NCBI RefSeq assembly: GCF_043555885.1
Contig: NZ_JBIGHX010000003.1
Location: 744,001-808,000, forward strand
From: Pelomonas lactea
GTDB lineage: Bacteria > Pseudomonadota > Gammaproteobacteria > Burkholderiales > Burkholderiaceae_C
Direction of reading: 5' to 3'
DNA length: 64,000 nt
Below, in pieces: positions 58,793-64,000 of this stretch. The position numbers and the translations under genes are program-made. The notes beneath the pieces were generated by a model. That model saw only the letters and a program-made list of their open reading frames with translations, ran no database searches and had not been told where the DNA came from. The first letter of the stretch is position 1. Each line of letters begins with the position of its first letter.

Positions 58793-59934
58793 ATGAAGCA
58801 ATTCAAGCAAATCGCCCTGGCCCTGGCCGCCACGCTGAGCCTGGCGGCACAGGCCGACATCAACGTCGGCGTCACCGTGTCGGCCACCGGGCCGGCCGCG
58901 TCGCTGGGCATCCCGGAGAAGAACACGGTGGCGCTCATGCCCACGATGCTGGGTGGGCAGAAGGTCAACTACATCGTGCTGGACGATGCGTCCGACACCA
59001 CCACGGCCGTCGCCAACACGCGCAAGCTCATCACCGAGAACAAGGTCGACATCGTCATCGGCTCCACCGTGACGCCCAACTCGCTGGCGATGATCGACGC
59101 GGTGTCGGAGTCCGGCACGCCGATGATCTCGATGGCCGCGTCGGCTCGCATCGTCGAGCCGCAGGACGCGAAGAAGAAGTGGGTGTTCAAGACGCCGCAG
59201 AACGACATCATGATGGCGCTGGCCATCGTGACGCACATGGTCGACAACGGCATCAAGACGGCCGCGTTCATCGGCTTCGCCGATGCCTACGGCGAGGGCT
59301 GGTGGGGTGAGTTCAACAAGATCGCCGCCACCAAGAAGCTCAACATCGTTGCGAGCGAGCGCTACAACCGCACGGACACGTCCGTCACCGGCCAGGTGCT
59401 CAAGCTTGTGGCAGCCCGGCCCGACGCCATCCTCATCGCCGGCTCGGGCACGCCCGCCGCGCTGCCGCAGAAGGCGCTCAAGGAGCGCGGCTACGCCGGC
59501 AAGATCTACCAGACGCACGGCGTCGCCAACAACGACTTCCTGCGCGTGGGTGGCAAGGACGTGGAAGGCACGCTGCTGCCGGCCGGCCCCGTGCTGGTGG
59601 CCGCGCAGCTGCCGGCCGACCACCCCGTGAAGAAGAGCGCCCTGGACTACATCGCCAAGTACGAGGCTGCGCACGGCAAGGGCAGCGTGTCCACCTTCGG
59701 CGGCCATGCCTGGGACGCCGGCCTGCTGCTGGCCGCCGCTGCACCGGAGGCGCTGAAGAAGGCGCAGCCCGGCACACCGGCCTTCCGCGCCGCGCTGCGT
59801 GATGCGCTGGAGAACGTGAAGAACCTGGCCGGCGCGCACGGCGTGTTCAACATGTCCGCCGCCGACCACCTGGGCCTGGATCAGCGCGCCCGCGTGATGG
59901 TGCAGATCAAGGACGGCGCCTGGGTGTTGATCAA

Positions 59935-59938
<4 letters not shown>
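58793..59938 (+). CDS. LivK-type ABC transporter solute-binding protein
   Basis: 381 residues with a signal peptide (IALALAATLSLAAQA). The Leu/Ile/Val-binding fold: VGVTVSATGPAASLGIPEKN, YIVLDDASDTTTAVANTRKLI, VIGSTVTPNSLAMIDAVSESG, AFIGFADAYGEGWW. Partner permease and ATPase genes are not in the window. Co-location with paa genes suggests binding of phenylacetate or another aromatic acid; that is an inference. Its stop overlaps paaZ by 4 bp. Confidence 0.9.
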
Positions 59939-61973
<2,035 letters not shown>

Positions 61974-61977
<4 letters not shown>

Positions 61978-62294
61978 ACGCGACGCAGGCCCGAGCGATC
62001 GCCTTGGGCCTGCCCGGTGCGGTCGAGAAACCGCACCACGACCTCACCTCGTTTCGGCTGACGGGGGCCAAGGGCCGGATCTTCGCGACGATGACGCCCG
62101 ACGGCACCGAGCTGCGCGTCTTCATCAAGGACGAGGCGGCGCGTGATGCGTGGATCGCCCGCGAGGCGGGTGTCGTCGAGCCGTTGTTCTGGGGTGCCAG
62201 GCGTTGCGGCGTGAGGCTGCTGCTGGCGAAGGCCAGGCCGGGCTGGGTGACGGAGCTGCTCGCGCAATCCTGGCGCGAGAACGGCGGGGCCTGA
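61974..62294 (+). CDS. MmcQ/YjbR-family protein
   Basis: 106 residues from a GTG overlapping paaZ by 4 bp. The pattern LGLPGAVEKPHHDLTSFRL, KGRIFATMTPDGTELRV and REAGVVEPLFWGARRCGVRL fits YjbR (double-wing DNA-binding fold, MmcQ). The role is unknown. Translational coupling to paaZ may be incidental. It converges with the NlpC/P60 gene; the stops are 1 bp apart. Confidence 0.82.
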
Positions 62295-62295
62295 T

Positions 62296-63015
62296 TCAGC
62301 GCGCCGCGGGTGCTTCTGCGGCGGCCTTCAGGTCGGCCCGGCGGGCGCCCGTGAAGCGCTTGGACCAGTAGGAGTCGCGCATGTCCTCCACGCGCACGGC
62401 GCTGCCGGTGCGGGGAGCGTGGATGAACTTGCCCTCGCCGACGTAGATGCCCACGTGGCTGAACGTCGCGCGCATGGTGTTGAAGAACACCAGGTCGCCG
62501 GGCTTGAGCTCGTCCTTGCGAATGGCCAGCAGGCTGTTCATCTTGGCCTGCTCGTCGGCGCGGCGCGGCAGCACCAGGCCCACGCTCATCTCGAAGATGT
62601 GGCGCGTGAAGCCGCTGCAGTCGAAGCCGTTCTCCACCGAATTGCCGCCCCGCGTGTAGCGCACGCCGAGGAAGTTCATCGCCGACAGCACCAGGTCCGA
62701 CGCGGTGTCGCGCACGCTGTCCAGCAGCCGCGCGGGGGCGCTGGGCTCGCCGTTGACGGCGATCAGGCCGCGTTCGCTGAGGAAGCGGCTGACCGCGTCG
62801 CCGGCCGTGGCCGGCTTGGCGGCAGGCGCGGCGGCGGCCTTGTCGGCGGCGGCTTGCTGTTGCTGCTGCAGGCTCTGCCCGTAGGCGCCCGTCATCGTGC
62901 CGGGAGGCGGCATCGTCGACGCCTGGGCCACGCCCTGCGCATGCGCGGCGCAACCGAGGGCCAACAGGCCGGCGGCAGCGATGCGGTTCAGCAGGGCAAC
63001 GGAAACCAGGGACAT
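62296..63015 (-). CDS. NlpC/P60-family (C40) cell-wall peptidase
   Basis: 239 residues with a signal peptide (LNRIAAAGLLALGCAAHAQ). Gln/Ala-rich linker (about 45-70), then the catalytic domain from about 105: GVRYTRGGNSVENGFDCSGFTRHIF (catalytic Cys in DCSGF), the His in FSHVGIYVGEGKFIHAP. It cuts peptidoglycan peptide stems in the periplasm. Confidence 0.92.
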   Translation of the reverse strand: MSLVSVALLNRIAAAGLLALGCAAHAQGVAQASTMPPPGTMTGAYGQSLQQQQQAAADKAAAAPAAKPATAGDAVSRFLSERGLIAVNGEPSAPARLLDSVRDTASDLVLSAMNFLGVRYTRGGNSVENGFDCSGFTRHIFEMSVGLVLPRRADEQAKMNSLLAIRKDELKPGDLVFFNTMRATFSHVGIYVGEGKFIHAPRTGSAVRVEDMRDSYWSKRFTGARRADLKAAAEAPAAR

Positions 63016-63088
63016 TCGGAACGAAGTGACTCGGGACGCGGGCCGCGAGGGCCGGATAGCAGAGGTGGGACAGCGGCGCGCAGGGTAG

Positions 63089-63100
63089 GGGGGTACCCCC
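63089..63100. repeat. Perfect GGGGGTACCCCC palindrome upstream of the NlpC/P60 gene
   Basis: A 12-bp palindrome 74-85 bp upstream of the minus-strand NlpC/P60 start and 145 bp upstream of prpE, in the divergent intergenic region. It is a possible regulator site; nothing identifies the protein. Confidence 0.4.
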
Positions 63101-63244
63101 GCACCGTCAACCGAAGCAGACGTAAAGCCGGCGATTTTCAGGGCAAACCCCGGCTTGGCGACCGGCGAACCCCGTGAAAACCCTGGATTCTGTCACGCAA
63201 CACGGGTCAGATTTCCGTCAGTGCCCGCGGCCCACACTGCATGC

Positions 63245-64000
63245 ATGACTGCCACCCCCTACGCCGACTTCCACGCCCGCTCGCTGGCCGAGCGCGATGC
63301 CTTCTGGGCCGAGCAGGCTCGCCGCATCGACTGGCACGTGCCGCCCCAGCAGATCTGCGACACCAGCCGGCCGCCGTTCGCGCGCTGGTTCGTCGGCGGC
63401 ACCACCAACCTGTGCCACAACGCGGTGGACCGGCATGCCGCCAGGCGGCCGGGCGATCCGGCGCTGATCTGGGTGTCCACCGAGACGGGCCAGGAGAAGG
63501 TCTACGGCTTTGCCGAGCTGCAGGCCGAGGTGGAAGCTTTTGCCGCGATGCTGCTGGCCCAGGGTGTGGGCGAGGGCGACCGTGTGCTGATCTACATGCC
63601 CATGATCCCCGAGGCCGCGTTCGCGATGCTGGCCTGCGCGCGCATCGGTGCCATTCATTCGGTGGTGTTCGGCGGCTTCGCCTCTAGCAGCCTGGCCAGC
63701 CGCATCGAGGACGCGACGCCAAAGCTGGTCATCAGCGCCGATGCCGGCAGCCGGGTTGGCAAGCGCATCGCCTACAAGCCCTTGCTGGACGAGGCCATCA
63801 CGCTGTCCGCCCACAAGCCGGCCGCGGTGCTGATGGTGGACCGTGGCCTCGTGGCTTTCGAGCGCGTGGCGGGCCGCGACCTGGACTACGCCGAACTTCG
63901 CCGCCAGCACGCCGGCGCGCGCGTGCCCTGCGCCTGGCTGGAGTCCAACAGCATCAGCTACACGCTGTACACCAGCGGCACGACGGGCAAGCCGAAGGGC
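63245..64000 (+). CDS. prpE: Propionate-CoA ligase PrpE (5' part, cut by the window end)
   Basis: The first 252 codons from the ATG at 63245: DFHARSLAERDAFWAEQARRIDW, NLCHNAVDRHAARRPGDPALIW, VVFGGFASSSLASRIEDATPKLV, ending at the AMP-binding loop YTLYTSGTTGKPKG. It is acyl-CoA synthetase-like; the N-terminus with ICDTSRPPFARWFVGGTTN fits PrpE better than acetyl-CoA synthetase. It activates propionate to propionyl-CoA. Confidence 0.85.
   Translation, partial: MTATPYADFHARSLAERDAFWAEQARRIDWHVPPQQICDTSRPPFARWFVGGTTNLCHNAVDRHAARRPGDPALIWVSTETGQEKVYGFAELQAEVEAFAAMLLAQGVGEGDRVLIYMPMIPEAAFAMLACARIGAIHSVVFGGFASSSLASRIEDATPKLVISADAGSRVGKRIAYKPLLDEAITLSAHKPAAVLMVDRGLVAFERVAGRDLDYAELRRQHAGARVPCAWLESNSISYTLYTSGTTGKPKG

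Overview
The window is a GC-rich (about 65-70%) bacterial chromosome segment. It is probably from a betaproteobacterium of the order Burkholderiales, of the Rubrivivax/Roseateles/Mitsuaria type. This rests on protein character (MoaA, TerC, the paa operon order, a PEP-CTERM tail, the DUF3034-truncated haemoglobin pair) and on intergenic repeats that resemble ones I remember from that group. I ran no search, so the placement is an inference.

Layout. (1) 1-14194: part of a Mu-like transposable prophage, with early genes (gam, gemA), the middle regulator mor, a holin and the head-packaging block (gp27-like small terminase, gp28 large terminase, gp29 portal, gp30/F, gpG), ending in a GH19 endolysin. 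Transposase genes are not in the window (they may lie to the left). Head protease, major capsid and every tail gene are missing on the right, so the element looks truncated. (2) 14216-15665: two overlapping genes of clearly lower GC and no recognisable family, in moron/cargo position, followed by about 950 bp without genes but with two strong inverted repeats. (3) 16614-20290: TonB-dependent receptor, group 1 truncated haemoglobin and a DUF3034 protein on the minus strand. (4) 20409-25366: apbC/mrp and a phosphonate/selenate-type ABC importer with a nitroreductase. (5) 25377-28018: ureABC, preceded by two 74-bp tandem copies of the ureA start region and carrying an extra His-rich membrane microprotein between ureA and ureB. 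(6) 28113-40553: a mixed block (PEP-CTERM propeller protein, M3 peptidase, ion channel, desaturase with ArsR regulator, CoA-transferase, LysE exporter, methyltransferase, enoyl-CoA hydratase and an AbrB-Doc toxin-antitoxin pair) that separates ureABC from its accessory genes. (7) 40617-44230: ureE, an outer-membrane barrel, ureF, ureG and ureD. (8) 44346-51924: housekeeping genes including terC, panE, a molybdenum-cofactor pair (moaA-mobA) and a PfkB kinase. (9) 51943-61977: a phenylacetate operon (paaG-I-K-A-B-C-D-E-R, a solute-binding protein, paaZ) behind a promoter that carries a perfect FNR-type box and a perfect TetR/PaaR-type palindrome. (10) 61974-64000: a MmcQ/YjbR protein, an NlpC/P60 peptidase and the start of prpE.

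How the genes work together. UreABC hydrolyses urea and UreEFGD load nickel into it; the two halves are about 12.6 kb apart. The paa operon activates phenylacetate (PaaK), epoxidises it with oxygen (PaaABCDE), isomerises it (PaaG) and opens the ring (PaaZ), under PaaR and probably an oxygen regulator. The most unusual sequence observations are the duplicated ureA start with peptide-level conservation, the unknown two-gene cassette at the prophage edge, and the small His-rich protein inside the urease operon.
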